Positions 1-6,044 of a DNA stretch of 6,424 bases are shown here, in pieces (the stretch's first letter is position 1; the number at the start of each line of letters is the position of its first letter). The stretch is from Pseudomonadota bacterium (GTDB lineage Bacteria; Pseudomonadota; Gammaproteobacteria; Enterobacterales; Succinivibrionaceae), in assembly GCA_023460615.1 (NCBI GenBank), contig JAEWPL010000210.1:1-6424 (forward strand), given 5' to 3'. The position numbers were made by a program, and so were the translations under genes. The notes under the pieces are model-generated. The model made no database searches, was not told where the DNA came from, and was given only the letters and a program-made list of their open reading frames with translations.

Positions 1-653
1 GTATTCGTACCTTATCAGTACAGTCTGCAAACGGTACTAACACCACAGCAGACAGAAAGGCAATCCAAGCTGAGGTAGAGCAATTATCATCAGAAATTAC
101 CCGTATTGCATGTAAGACAACCTTCGGTGGTCACAAGATCTTAGCTGGTGCAAAGGGTACAACCGCTTGCTCAGGTAACTTAATAGGCTCTAAAGGTAAA
201 GTATCCTTCCAAGTAGGTGCAAATGCTAACGATACTATCAGTATCTCATTATCAACAGCATTTACCATCTCTGGTATGGCTGCATCTGGTGCAAATAAAG
301 GTGCAAATGTAGGTACTAAGGGTATTGTTAAGACTGCAGCAGGTAACTGGTCATTTGACCTAAGCTCAGCATCTCAAGCACAAGCAGTACTTGGTAACAT
401 CGATAAATTCATTGCTCACGTAGATGCAACTCGTGGTCAATTAGGTGCAGTACAAAACCGTTTAGAGTCAACCATCTCTAACCAGTCAAATATTGCAGAG
501 AATGAGTCAGATGCACGTTCAAGAATTCGTGATACTGACTACGCAGAGGAAGCAGCAAACTTGTCACAACAGACAATTATTCAACAAGCAGCAACCTCAA
601 TGCTAACCCAAGCTAACAGCCGTCCACAAATCGCTTTAAGCTTACTAGGTTAG
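1..653 (+). CDS. Flagellin, C-terminal part (5' end outside the window)
   Basis: Structural subunit of the flagellar filament, exported through the flagellar type III apparatus and polymerised outside the cell. An open frame runs without interruption from base 3 to the TAG at 651-653 (216 residues visible); the first Met at 276 is internal, not a start. The visible part opens with 'RTLSVQSANGTNT' and 'RKAIQAEVEQLSSEI', the conserved N-terminal D1 helices. A short glycine/alanine/threonine-rich middle follows, then the conserved C-terminal helices 'LGAVQNRLESTISN', 'ARSRIRDTDYAEEAANLS' and the end 'QIALSLLG'. Judged against the family, roughly 90 to 100 residues are missing, giving a short flagellin of about 300 residues with little D2/D3. 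Odd: two cysteines (codons at 111-113 and 168-170), unusual for flagellins. Followed directly by a terminator. It could be one of several flagellin paralogues, so no specific symbol is given. Confidence 0.95.
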   Translation, partial: IRTLSVQSANGTNTTADRKAIQAEVEQLSSEITRIACKTTFGGHKILAGAKGTTACSGNLIGSKGKVSFQVGANANDTISISLSTAFTISGMAASGANKGANVGTKGIVKTAAGNWSFDLSSASQAQAVLGNIDKFIAHVDATRGQLGAVQNRLESTISNQSNIAENESDARSRIRDTDYAEEAANLSQQTIIQQAATSMLTQANSRPQIALSLLG

Positions 654-669
654 TACCAAGTAAACTAAT

Positions 670-701
670 AAAAAAGCCTCAATTTTAATTGAGGCTTTTT
701 T
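670..701. terminator. Bidirectional rho-independent terminator between flagellin and prs
   Basis: A perfect inverted repeat: AAAAAGCCTCAATT at 671-684 pairs with AATTGAGGCTTTTT at 687-700, extended by A670/T701. The GC core is GCCTC/GAGGC, flanked by an A-run on one side and a T-run on the other, so it gives a stem plus U-tract on either strand. It lies 17 bases after the flagellin stop and about 20 bases after the prs stop, so it probably ends both convergent transcripts. Confidence 0.9.
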
Positions 702-722
702 GTAACTTTAAACTAAATTTGA

Positions 723-1673
723 TTAGTTTTGCTCAAACATAGCTGAAATTGATTCTTCGTTATTGATACGACGAATTGCCTCAGCTAGCATTGGAGCTAA
801 AGTTAATTGTCTGAAATTCTTTAACTTCTTGAAAGCATCAGTTGCAGGTACTGAATCTGATACTACTAAAGTGTCGATTACAGACTCTGAAATGTTCTTG
901 TAAGCAGCACCTGATAATACAGCATGAGTACCATAAGCAATAACTGACTTAGCACCACGCTCTTTTAGAGCTGCAGCTGCTTTGCATAAGGTTCCACCAG
1001 TATCGATGATATCATCAACGATGATACACTCTCTGTCCTTAACGTCACCGATTAAGTTCATAACCTCAGATACATTTGGACGTGGACGACGCTTATCGAT
1101 AATAGCAATGTCAGTATTATCTAATAATTTAGCAATTGCACGAGCGCGAACTACACCACCCATATCAGGAGATACTACGCAAGGATTTTGTAGATTTAGA
1201 GTTTGCATGTCCTCAACAAAGATTTGGCTTGAGAAACAGTTGTCTACAGGAACATCAAAGAAACCTTGAATTTGTTCTGCGTGTAAATCTACAGTAAGAA
1301 CTCTATCAACACCTACGCTTGATAAGAAATCAGCTACTACCTTAGCAGTAATAGGCACACGAGCAGAGCGTAATCTTCTGTCTTGACGTGCATAACCAAA
1401 GTAAGGAATTACAGCAGTAATACGTCCTGCTGAAGCACGGCGTAGCGCATCAATCATCACAATTAGTTCCATTAAATTGTCATTAGTAGGTGCGCAAGTT
1501 GATTGAATAATAAAAATGTCGCAACCACGAACATTTTCATTGATTTGAACATGAACTTCGCCATCTGAGAAACGATCTACAGTAGCATTGCCAAGTCTTG
1601 TATAAAGACGATCAGCAATCTTTTTAGCTAAGTCTGGAGTTGCATTACCAGCAAAAAGCTTCATATCAGCCAT
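723..1673 (-). CDS. prs: Ribose-phosphate pyrophosphokinase (PRPP synthetase)
   Basis: Cytoplasmic enzyme that transfers pyrophosphate from ATP to ribose 5-phosphate, making PRPP for purine, pyrimidine, histidine, tryptophan and NAD synthesis. The 316 residues match the class I bacterial length (E. coli about 315) and align by eye end to end, from 'DMKLFAGNATPDLAKK' to 'NEESISAMFE'. Visible landmarks are the ATP-binding segment 'FGYARQDRR' (92-100), 'TVDLHAEQIQGFFD' with His131, the flexible catalytic loop 'DKRRPRPNVSEVM' (193-205) with Lys194 and Arg196, and the ribose-phosphate loop 'IVDDIIDTGGT' (218-228). No key residue is missing. The ATG is supported by TAGGA at 1681-1685 (minus strand), seven bases upstream. 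It follows ispE on the same strand after a 155-base gap with a hairpin, so it probably also has its own promoter. It converges on the flagellin gene. Confidence 0.98.
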   Translation of the reverse strand: MADMKLFAGNATPDLAKKIADRLYTRLGNATVDRFSDGEVHVQINENVRGCDIFIIQSTCAPTNDNLMELIVMIDALRRASAGRITAVIPYFGYARQDRRLRSARVPITAKVVADFLSSVGVDRVLTVDLHAEQIQGFFDVPVDNCFSSQIFVEDMQTLNLQNPCVVSPDMGGVVRARAIAKLLDNTDIAIIDKRRPRPNVSEVMNLIGDVKDRECIIVDDIIDTGGTLCKAAAALKERGAKSVIAYGTHAVLSGAAYKNISESVIDTLVVSDSVPATDAFKKLKNFRQLTLAPMLAEAIRRINNEESISAMFEQN

Positions 1674-1722
1674 GGTGTGATCCTAAATATTTTGCTTGAA
1701 AAAGAGAGTTTAGCTTTGCAAA

Positions 1723-1733
1723 TTGTGTCACAA
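1723..1733. repeat. Small palindrome TTGTG-T-CACAA in the prs leader
   Basis: An 11-base perfect palindrome with 5-base arms around one central base lies 50 bases upstream of the prs ATG. It could be half of an operator or a weak hairpin. It does not match the PurR operator known for E. coli prs, nor a full CRP site (TGTGA-N6-TCACA). Function unknown; chance is possible in AT-rich DNA. Confidence 0.3.
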
Positions 1734-1743
1734 AACTGTGTGT

Positions 1744-1772
1744 ATTTTAAAACTTTTAGCCACTGAAAAAAA
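1744..1772 (-). promoter_or_regulatory. Possible prs promoter
   Basis: On the minus strand TAAAAT (1744-1749) matches the sigma-70 -10 box at 5 of 6 positions, but the hexamer 17 bases upstream is only a T-run (1767-1772) and a poor -35. If used, transcription would start near 1737 and leave a leader of about 65 bases before prs. It is proposed because the hairpin at the end of ispE and the 155-base gap suggest that prs is not served only by read-through. Weak call. Confidence 0.25.
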
Positions 1773-1804
1773 CTATTAAATCAAATTCCTGAATAAGAAT
1801 TTGC

Positions 1805-1830
1805 AAAAGCCTTTGTGTGAAAAGGCTTTT
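1805..1830 (-). terminator. Hairpin at the ispE stop, probable weak terminator
   Basis: AAAAGCCTTT (1805-1814) and AAAGGCTTTT (1821-1830) form a perfect 10-base inverted repeat around a 6-base loop. It begins inside the ispE stop codon (1829-1831). On the minus strand the GCCTTT/AAAGGC stem is followed by TTTTG, a short U-tract that is part of the repeat. With no longer U-run, partial read-through into prs is likely. On the plus strand there is no T-run beyond the stem. Confidence 0.6.
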
Positions 1831-2683
1831 AGAAAAAATTATTTTTTAGTTGTTCTAGATCTACTAAGGTAGGGGATAAGGATACTGATCTTGCCACAAA
1901 AGAAGCGATATTTTTCTTATCTAAGATTAGTTTAGCGTTTTGAGCCTCTTCTTTAGTATCAAAAGCTACAAAGCAGGAAGATCCAGAGCCTGACATATAG
2001 CTTTGACCAAATTGACTTAAAAGGTTTAAAAGCTCTTGCACTTGTGGGTAGGTTTTTACAACAACTTTAGTAAAACAATTTTCAAAAGGAGTATTTAAAA
2101 GCTCCTCATAAGATCTTTTAGGGTAATCTTTTTTAAGATCAGTTGAGGCAAATAACTCTTTAGTTGGAACTTTACAGTTTGGTGTGGCAACTAAGTAGTA
2201 CTTAGAAGCAACTGTCTTTTCTTGTAAAATTTCGCCAATACCTTCTGCAAAACAGGTGGTACCTTTGATAAAGATAGGTACATCAGCTCCAAGAGTAGTA
2301 CCTAATTTTAATAAAGTATCTTCATCTAAATTAAGATCCCAAAGCTTGTTTAAAACTAGCAGAGTAGTAGCAGCGTTTGCTGATCCTCCCCCTAAACCAC
2401 CACCTTGAGGAAGCACTTTATCAATACTTATTTTGATGCCTTTAGTGTAATGACAATGCTCTTTTAAAAGCATTGCGGCTTTGTAAATTAAGTTTTTTTC
2501 AACTTCAAAACCAAAGTCTGTGAGTAGTTGCACTTTGTCATCATCACAAGTTTCAAAATGCATCATATCGCCTTTGTCTAAGATCACAAACAAGGTTTGT
2601 AAATCGTGGTAACCATCAGCTCTTTTATTGGTGATATATAAAAATAGATTTAATTTACAAGGACTTAAAGTTGAAAATTTCAT
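1829..2683 (-). CDS. ispE: 4-diphosphocytidyl-2-C-methyl-D-erythritol kinase
   Basis: GHMP-family kinase that uses ATP to phosphorylate CDP-methylerythritol, the fourth step of the MEP (non-mevalonate) isoprenoid pathway, in the cytoplasm. 284 residues, normal for the family. With the chosen start, the substrate motif 'SPCKLNLFLYI' holds Lys10, the ATP-binding glycine loop 'PQGGGLGGGSANAAT' is at 92-106, 'LGADVPIF' holds Asp134, and the third GHMP motif 'SGSGSSCF' is at 231-238. The start is taken as ATG 2681-2683 because it gives exactly the E. coli spacing to the PxKLN motif. An in-frame TTG at 2705-2707 would add eight residues but lies inside a hairpin loop. Neither start has a clear Shine-Dalgarno. 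Small oddity: PCKLN where E. coli has PAKLN. Third gene of the ycaO-lolB-ispE run. Confidence 0.96.
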   Translation of the reverse strand: MKFSTLSPCKLNLFLYITNKRADGYHDLQTLFVILDKGDMMHFETCDDDKVQLLTDFGFEVEKNLIYKAAMLLKEHCHYTKGIKISIDKVLPQGGGLGGGSANAATTLLVLNKLWDLNLDEDTLLKLGTTLGADVPIFIKGTTCFAEGIGEILQEKTVASKYYLVATPNCKVPTKELFASTDLKKDYPKRSYEELLNTPFENCFTKVVVKTYPQVQELLNLLSQFGQSYMSGSGSSCFVAFDTKEEAQNAKLILDKKNIASFVARSVSLSPTLVDLEQLKNNFF

Positions 2684-2696
2684 AATGCGTAATAAA

Positions 2697-2716
2697 GCCA
2701 CTACCAAAGTAGTGGC
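2697..2716 (-). promoter_or_regulatory. Perfect hairpin between lolB and ispE (attenuator or RNA-processing candidate)
   Basis: GCCACTAC (2697-2704) and GTAGTGGC (2709-2716) are perfect 8-base arms around a 4-base loop. The stem has 5 G-C pairs, strong for this AT-rich DNA. In the transcript it lies 9 bases after the lolB stop and ends 13 bases before the ispE ATG, followed by UUUAUU. It could act as a leaky terminator lowering ispE expression, as an mRNA-stabilising or processing stem, or could control ispE initiation. The T-run is too short for a confident terminator call. Confidence 0.6.
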
Positions 2717-2725
2717 AAGAGTAGG

Positions 2726-3337
2726 TTAATTGATTACTGTAACTTCGTTAATTCTTAATAGCACTTTAGCTTTAGGACTTAAAATTTCAATTCCTTTAGG
2801 TAGCGGTATGCCACCTCGGTAGAATTTATAGTCTTTATAATTTACAGTGTAGCCATTAAATTGAGCTTTTGTAACATAGCCTTTTTCATCAAAGGTTAGT
2901 TTTCCTCTTGGAGTACCAATCATGATGGCAGGTAGATCCATAATTGGAATATCTAAGTTAAACTCGTCAATTAAAAGCTGTCTTGCGTTGTCGCCTTTGT
3001 AATTTTCACCCATCAAATTTAGGTAGGTGGTGCCGTTTTGGTAAACTTCAATTTTGGCATATTGAAGTCCCATAGGACCTGTAAACTCTATAGCAAAGGA
3101 GCTTTTTTTGTATCTGTAAGTAACATTTACAGAAGGAAGACTACGTGCTCCTTTTTTCAAAGGAATAATTGCCACTCTGCCAAGCTCTTCTAAGTTATTT
3201 ATACTTTGAAGTTGCTTTGCTCGTTCTTTGTAACTTAGACTTTCAAAAGATGCTATTTGCTCATCTGAGGTTGCAGAGCAACCATATAGAGAGATACAAA
3301 ATAGAGCTTCACATAATAGGATTAAAAGGCGTTTCAT
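2726..3337 (-). CDS. lolB: Outer-membrane lipoprotein LolB (lipoprotein insertion)
   Basis: LolB receives lipoproteins from the periplasmic carrier LolA and inserts them in the outer membrane. 203 residues (E. coli 207). Residues 1-19 form a signal peptide with a hydrophobic stretch 'LLILLCEALFCISL' and a lipobox 'LYGC' giving lipidated Cys20. Ser at mature position 2 fits outer-membrane sorting. The mature part fits the LolB half-barrel pattern by eye: 'GPMGLQYAKIEVY' matches E. coli 'NPLGSTELELNA', and 'LDIPIMDLPAIMIGTPRG' matches the region around 'PIPLNSLRQWILGLPG'. Overall similarity is modest, but position before ispE, as in E. coli, supports the call. The ATG shares its A with the ycaO stop (TAATG), and TGGAG at 3349-3353 lies 11 bases upstream, so its translation is probably coupled to ycaO. 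Confidence 0.9.
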   Translation of the reverse strand: MKRLLILLCEALFCISLYGCSATSDEQIASFESLSYKERAKQLQSINNLEELGRVAIIPLKKGARSLPSVNVTYRYKKSSFAIEFTGPMGLQYAKIEVYQNGTTYLNLMGENYKGDNARQLLIDEFNLDIPIMDLPAIMIGTPRGKLTFDEKGYVTKAQFNGYTVNYKDYKFYRGGIPLPKGIEILSPKAKVLLRINEVTVIN

Positions 3338-5088
3338 TAGTTATATTGCTCCAAGGCATCTTTTAAAATGCCATAAATTCTAATTAGCTCTTGATGGGCT
3401 TTAAAGCCTTTTAAGTTTAGATCTGAGGCTACAAGACCATTAAATCTTGCTCTACCTTCAACATGATCTATAACTTTATCTAAAGTCTTTTTGCCATAAA
3501 GTAGTTCTAAACCTTCTTTATAGTCCTCAAGATTTAAAGATCCGTCAGTTATACACTCTAAAACCTTGATTAAGCATTGATAGAATGCCATCTTCTCTAA
3601 AGAGAATTCGTTTTGATTGTAACGAACAGTCCAAATAGCATAAGTTAAAGCTGAGTTATAAACTTTAGCAGCTAGTGCTACTAAACAACGTAACTCACCA
3701 ATTCTTAAAGTTTTCCAGGGAGATTTGTCATCAGGTAGAATACCTAAAAGCTGACAGACAGGCATTTCATTGTCAAAGTCTTCAGCTTCAAGCTCATCAA
3801 GATAATCACTATAGGTTTGCTCGTTTTCCTGAGTTGCAGGTAGGGTTAATAAAGCTTCTTGGAAATCAATACCACTGTTAGTGTTGTTATAAATTAAATC
3901 GTCAACAGGGTAGATTTCAGACATACCAGGCACGATAGTTCTATAAACACATACCCCTAAGTAATTGTAGGAGCGTACATAGATATCAAATCCAAGTTTA
4001 GCAATCATATAGCGTAAAGCTTTATATTGCTCTTGTGTGTTACCTGAAAAATCCCATGCTACAAACTTGTAGTCAGGTACTTTTCTAAACATTTGCATAG
4101 GTAAGATACCTGTAGAATCTACAAAGTGACTTTCAAGATTTACTACATCAGAGGTTCTTTCTAAATCAAAATCAGGCTCATCAAAATTGTCTAAATCACT
4201 AAAAGTTCTGCCTTGCATAAGTTCTGTGATAGTTCTATCTAGGGCCACTTCAAAAATTGGGTGAGAGCCAAAAGACGCAAAGCAAGTACCATTGCTTTGA
4301 TTAAATAGTACTACACAAACAACTGGGAATTTACCACCTAAAGAAGCGTCATAACACTCGATTTTTAGATTGTCTGCTTGAAGCTCTTTTAGTGAGGCAT
4401 AAGATTTTTCGTATTTAGCTAAAATTTCCTTTGGAATTTTAGGTAAACATAAACCTCTTTTGATGATTTCTCTTTTTACGTATCTTTCAATAATCTCTGA
4501 TAAACCTTGTACTAAAGCTTCATATTCGGTATTACCCTCAGACATACCGTTAGAGCCATAAAGGTTATCAAGTAAATTTACAGGGAAATATACAACCTCT
4601 CCATTTCTAGCATTAGTAAATGGAATAGAGCACACACCACGAGAGTAGGAGGAGGATTGTAAATCTACAAGATCTTCAAGAGAAAGGTTGATATTCTCTG
4701 AATAATACTTTCTTAAAGAGGCGTTTAAGACGTCGTTAGGCAAAGACGGATCATCTTGATTGATGACAGACCACTTTTCATCTTTAAAGTGTACAAAAGG
4801 TGCATTTGAGTTATCTAAACCTAGGTAAAAGTCTGAGAATACCATGTGGGTAGCTAAACGTTCAAAAAGCTCACCGTAAGCTGAGGCTGTAGCTGCAAGC
4901 TTTGAAGATCCTTTACCGTTAGAATAAATGCATGGGCAACTTGTAACCGATAAGTTTACTGAGAAAACATTATCTACAGGATTTAACCAATCGCTTAAAG
5001 TTACTTCAAGATTTAATTTAGCTAGTATTTTTTCAAATTTTTCAATACTCTGTTCTAAAGGAGCGTCTTTACCTACAATAGTGGTCAT
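3337..5088 (-). CDS. ycaO: YcaO protein, linked to ribosomal protein S12 methylthiolation
   Basis: YcaO-fold ATP-using protein. In E. coli YcaO is reported to enhance RimO-dependent beta-methylthiolation of an aspartate in ribosomal protein S12; its own reaction is not settled. 583 residues against 586 in E. coli, collinear by eye throughout. The ATP-site elements of the fold are visible: 'NGKGSSKLAATASAYGELFE' (57-76), 'EGNTEYEALVQGLSEIIERY' (184-203), and 'DRTITELMQGR' (284-294). 'CVVLFNQSNGTCFASFGSHP' (258-277) matches E. coli almost residue for residue. Residues from about 460 on are helical and resemble the C-terminal domain of E. coli YcaO. There is no proline-rich PxPxP tail and no E1-like or dehydrogenase partner nearby, so a RiPP azoline cyclodehydratase is unlikely. 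ATG with AAAGG at 5098-5102, nine bases upstream. First gene of the run with lolB and ispE. Confidence 0.95.
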   Translation of the reverse strand: MTTIVGKDAPLEQSIEKFEKILAKLNLEVTLSDWLNPVDNVFSVNLSVTSCPCIYSNGKGSSKLAATASAYGELFERLATHMVFSDFYLGLDNSNAPFVHFKDEKWSVINQDDPSLPNDVLNASLRKYYSENINLSLEDLVDLQSSSYSRGVCSIPFTNARNGEVVYFPVNLLDNLYGSNGMSEGNTEYEALVQGLSEIIERYVKREIIKRGLCLPKIPKEILAKYEKSYASLKELQADNLKIECYDASLGGKFPVVCVVLFNQSNGTCFASFGSHPIFEVALDRTITELMQGRTFSDLDNFDEPDFDLERTSDVVNLESHFVDSTGILPMQMFRKVPDYKFVAWDFSGNTQEQYKALRYMIAKLGFDIYVRSYNYLGVCVYRTIVPGMSEIYPVDDLIYNNTNSGIDFQEALLTLPATQENEQTYSDYLDELEAEDFDNEMPVCQLLGILPDDKSPWKTLRIGELRCLVALAAKVYNSALTYAIWTVRYNQNEFSLEKMAFYQCLIKVLECITDGSLNLEDYKEGLELLYGKKTLDKVIDHVEGRARFNGLVASDLNLKGFKAHQELIRIYGILKDALEQYN

Positions 5089-5181
5089 GATTAAAAACCT
5101 TTACATCTTAAATTAAAGTTTATTAAGCACATATAATAGCATATTAGGCAGTATTTAATCTCAAAGTGGTAGATTGTACAG
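5089..5181. promoter_or_regulatory. Divergent promoter region between ycaO and the membrane protein gene
   Basis: This 93-base, very AT-rich gap must carry the start signals of both flanking genes. On the plus strand there is a consensus -10 TATAAT at 5132-5137, with only a weak -35 (TTAAAT, 5108-5113, spacing 18), predicting a leader of about 40 bases. On the minus strand TATTAT (5133-5138) overlaps the same bases, and TTGAGA lies upstream but 20 bases away, too far for a standard pair; the shifted hexamer TGCTAT gives 17. The two -10 regions would overlap, so the two transcripts may compete. Positions are inferred from consensus only. Confidence 0.5.
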
Positions 5182-6000
5182 ATGGCAACAAATGAAAATA
5201 ATCTAGAGACGACAGAATCCGTAAAAACAACAGAAGCAAAAGCTGAAGGTGACACAAATTTAGCAAATATAACTTATGAACAACACAAAAACACTTACTC
5301 ACAAGATGAGAGAATGGTGCTTAAAGCTCCTATGTTTGCAAAGGAAGCTATAAGTCATAGAAACAAAATTCTAGGTATTAAAAAAGAGAGTCGGGAAGAT
5401 CCTTCTTTAAAAGTAAAGTATCTACCAAAGCATATTAGAGAAAAACAAGCAAAATTAGAGCAAGAATTTATCAAAGAAGGTTTAGTTGAAGGAGAGGTGC
5501 AAGAATCTAATCTTAACGATGATCCTAATTTAAGCTCTTTATATTTAAAATCTCAAGCATATAAGCACAAAATGAATGCAGAAAAAAATGTCATAAAGCA
5601 AAAAATTGCGAGAAATTTAAAGCTGTTTTTTATTATAATAATTGCGTTTATTGGCTTTTATTTATATAACAATAGCAACTTTTTTGATAATCAAAATTCG
5701 TCATTAAAGCAAGTACAGGCTCAATTACCGCTAAAACTTGATCCTTCAACCACCTTAACCGAGGTGAGAGTAGAACAGGATGTGCTTTTGCTTGGATTAG
5801 TAAAGTCTAAAGATGCTTTTGCTAATTTGCACGATCTAGATAAAGCAGTAGATTTGTACCTTCACAGTGCAAGTTTGAAATTGTGTAAAATCCCCTTTAT
5901 TTTAGATATTATAAAGTCAGGTAAAAATTTAAAGATAAACCTACAATACGAGGAAAAAAATTATCAGATAGAAGTTTTGTCTGATAAATGTTCTTTGTAG
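5182..6000 (+). CDS. Single-pass membrane protein of unknown function
   Basis: I do not recognise a named family. 272 residues. Residues 1-145 are hydrophilic and highly charged, with an acidic, Thr/Glu-rich start and Lys/Glu-rich helices (about 70-145), and should be cytoplasmic. One transmembrane segment follows at about 147-163 ('LFFIIIIAFIGFYLY'), preceded by a basic stretch ('KQKIARNLK'), which fits N-in topology. The C-terminal 110 residues would be periplasmic, with 'LPLKLDPSTTLTEVRVEQ' (182-199), 'KLCKIPF' holding Cys235, 'LKINLQYEEKNYQIEVL' and Cys270 two residues before the end. This spacing (a 'LDxxTxLxxVxV' strand, Cys, a Tyr-rich strand, terminal Cys) recalls small uncharacterised exported domains of Proteobacteria, and the two cysteines could form a disulfide. 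The ATG has no good Shine-Dalgarno. It starts divergently from ycaO, with asd 44 bases downstream on the same strand. Confidence 0.85.
   Translation: MATNENNLETTESVKTTEAKAEGDTNLANITYEQHKNTYSQDERMVLKAPMFAKEAISHRNKILGIKKESREDPSLKVKYLPKHIREKQAKLEQEFIKEGLVEGEVQESNLNDDPNLSSLYLKSQAYKHKMNAEKNVIKQKIARNLKLFFIIIIAFIGFYLYNNSNFFDNQNSSLKQVQAQLPLKLDPSTTLTEVRVEQDVLLLGLVKSKDAFANLHDLDKAVDLYLHSASLKLCKIPFILDIIKSGKNLKINLQYEEKNYQIEVLSDKCSL
5961..5987 (+). repeat. Inverted repeat near the 3' end of the membrane protein gene
   Basis: TTATCAGA (5961-5968) and TCTGATAA (5980-5987) are perfect 8-base arms around an 11-base loop, inside the last codons of the gene. The stem is AT-rich and followed by a mixed TTCTTT stretch, not a clean T-run. 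It could weakly terminate or stabilise the transcript ahead of asd, or be chance. Confidence 0.3.
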
Positions 6001-6023
6001 TTAATAATTTCTAATTTTAGTAT
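5995..6023 (+). promoter_or_regulatory. Possible asd promoter
   Basis: TTGTAG (5995-6000) and TAGTAT (6018-6023) are separated by 17 bases and match the sigma-70 -35 and -10 boxes at 3 and 4 of 6 positions. A start near 6030 would leave a leader of about 15 bases that includes the ribosome binding site. Co-transcription with the upstream membrane protein gene is equally possible. Confidence 0.25.
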
Positions 6024-6044
6024 TGCTATTTTTGTGAGGATATA

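Noticed and set aside
276..653. A separate 125-residue protein starting at ATG 276.
   Set aside because: The same frame is open from base 3 and encodes the N-terminal flagellin motifs, so ATG 276 is an internal Met.
982..1269. Open frame on the plus strand opposite prs.
   Set aside because: It is antisense to a highly conserved part of prs, and its translation has no recognisable domain.
1674..1828. A tRNA gene between ispE and prs, as occurs in some other Gammaproteobacteria.
   Set aside because: No cloverleaf, GGTTCRANTCC-like T-arm or CCA end is visible; the gap is AT-rich with only a hairpin and a palindrome.
2684..2707. An upstream TTG start for ispE (2705-2707) adding eight residues.
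   Set aside because: The extra residues do not fit the family, the TTG lies in a hairpin loop, no Shine-Dalgarno precedes it, and the ATG at 2681-2683 gives the E. coli N-terminal spacing.
3169..3366. Open frame on the plus strand opposite lolB and the end of ycaO.
   Set aside because: Short, antisense to two well-supported genes, no recognisable protein features beyond AT-rich hydrophobicity.
3675..3881. Open frame on the plus strand inside ycaO.
   Set aside because: Antisense shadow of ycaO with no recognisable motif.
3337..5088. YcaO as part of a RiPP (thiazole/oxazole or thioamide peptide) cluster.
   Set aside because: No precursor peptide, E1-like, TfuA or dehydrogenase gene is nearby, the C-terminal PxPxP tail is absent, and the whole length matches housekeeping E. 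coli YcaO.
4928..5116. Open frame on the plus strand over the 5' end of ycaO.
   Set aside because: It overlaps the conserved ycaO N-terminus and its ribosome binding site in antisense; no motif seen.
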